Source: Clostridiales bacterium
GTDB lineage: Bacteria > Bacillota > Clostridia > Lachnospirales > Lachnospiraceae
Reading direction: 5' to 3'
Assembly (NCBI GenBank): GCA_020859965.1
Contig: JAJBVF010000330.1
Coordinates: 1-5,959 of the forward strand
DNA length: 5,959 nt
In this document: piece after piece, positions 5,547-5,959 of the stretch
Layout of the letters: every line of letters starts with the position of its first letter
How positions within the stretch are numbered: the stretch's first letter is position 1
The notes under the pieces: generated by a model
Seen by the model: only the letters and a program-made list of their open reading frames with translations
Database searches by the model: none
What the model was told of the DNA's origin: nothing
Made by a program: the position numbers and the translations under genes

Positions 5547-5554
5547 CTCGTAGA

Positions 5555-5929
5555 ATGACTTTTGACGAATTTGAGACTGCGGCTTATGAAATAGCGGATA
5601 CTTTTCCGGAGGCGTTTTTCCGGGATTTGAACGGAGGGATTATCGTGAAGGAACGGGCGCTGCTGCACCCGGCAGCCCGGAACGGTGATCTTTTTGTATT
5701 GGGTGAGTATCATCGGGAATACTATCTGGGACGGTTTGTGGTGCTGTATTATGGCTCTTTTTTACGCTGCTGTGGTGCACTTTCAGACGAGGCGCTTCGC
5801 GAAAAGATCAGAAAAGTCCTGCTGCATGAATTTCGTCATCATCTGGAATCACTGGCGGGAGAGCGGGATCTGGAGATTGAGGATGCGATCGAACTTTCCA
5901 GGTACAATTCACATAAAAGAAAAACTTGA
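5555..5929 (+). CDS. Small metallopeptidase-like protein (MMP-like zincin family)
   Basis: A 124-residue soluble protein with a zinc-protease signature HEFRH at residues 91-95 (HExxH: His91, Glu92, His95), followed by a further His96 and the acidic stretch ERDLEIED (103-110), which could supply a third ligand. The N-terminal part (FDEFETAAYEIADTFPEAFFRDLNGGIIV) fits the short 'metallopeptidase family protein' group with an MMP-like fold, whose members are usually 110-150 residues; the downstream GxxD of the classic HExxHxxGxxD form is absent. No signal peptide or membrane helix is seen, so it should be cytoplasmic. Substrate is unknown and proteolytic activity has to be regarded as predicted only. 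It follows the Cys-rich gene by 57 bases with a structured leader. The stop overlaps a promoter-like element that points downstream. Confidence 0.85.
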   Translation: MTFDEFETAAYEIADTFPEAFFRDLNGGIIVKERALLHPAARNGDLFVLGEYHREYYLGRFVVLYYGSFLRCCGALSDEALREKIRKVLLHEFRHHLESLAGERDLEIEDAIELSRYNSHKRKT

Positions 5930-5954
5930 CGGATATGGATTGCGGGGATAGAAT
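5926..5954 (+). promoter_or_regulatory. Sigma-A-type promoter pointing out of the window
   Basis: TTGACG (5926-5931, 5 of 6 to TTGACA) and TAGAAT (5949-5954, 5 of 6 to TATAAT) are separated by exactly 17 bases, the optimal spacing. The -35 overlaps the stop codon of the metallopeptidase-like gene. It would start transcription beyond the window edge, so the next gene probably has its own promoter; that gene cannot be seen. Confidence 0.55.
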
Positions 5955-5959
5955 AAGAA

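Overview
The window looks like chromosomal DNA from a Clostridia-type Firmicute, most likely a Lachnospiraceae-like gut anaerobe. The reasons are strong purine-rich ribosome binding sites, ATG starts, family assignments common in that group (a XpaC/TelA pair, a CmpB-type membrane protein, a beta-helix surface protein with an N-terminal 'IGD..Y.SLYDAV' module) and moderate GC content. This is inferred from protein character and cannot be proved without a search.

All supported genes lie on the + strand. In order: a possible C-terminal tail of an upstream gene (3-56); a secreted beta-helix-type protein (94-1200); a XpaC-family membrane protein with a long Gly/Ser/Tyr/Gln-rich region (1240-2853); a TelA/KlaA-family 'toxic anion resistance' protein (2947-4101); a CmpB-family membrane protein with a long C-terminal coiled coil (4247-5239); a 60-residue six-cysteine protein (5315-5497); and a small HExxH metallopeptidase-like protein (5555-5929). 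A well-formed sigma-A-type promoter sits at the right edge (5926-5954) and points out of the window.

The gaps between genes are 39, 93, 145, 75 and 57 bases. None contains a convincing intrinsic terminator, so one polycistronic unit (or overlapping units) is plausible. XpaC and TelA are established genomic partners (as xpaC-yaaN in Bacillus subtilis) and are linked to envelope stress and resistance, though their biochemical activity is not settled. The CmpB-type gene downstream suggests an envelope-associated group. The two small genes at the end may just be co-transcribed.

The most unusual part is 5447-5538. Four tight inverted repeats stand nearly back to back, crossing the end of the Cys-rich gene and the leader of the metallopeptidase gene, with a mutually exclusive alternative pairing between two of them. 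No T-tract follows, so this looks more like a structured mRNA element than a terminator. Second is the FUS-like low-complexity region of the XpaC homologue. No rRNA, tRNA, insertion sequence, CRISPR array or phage gene was seen.
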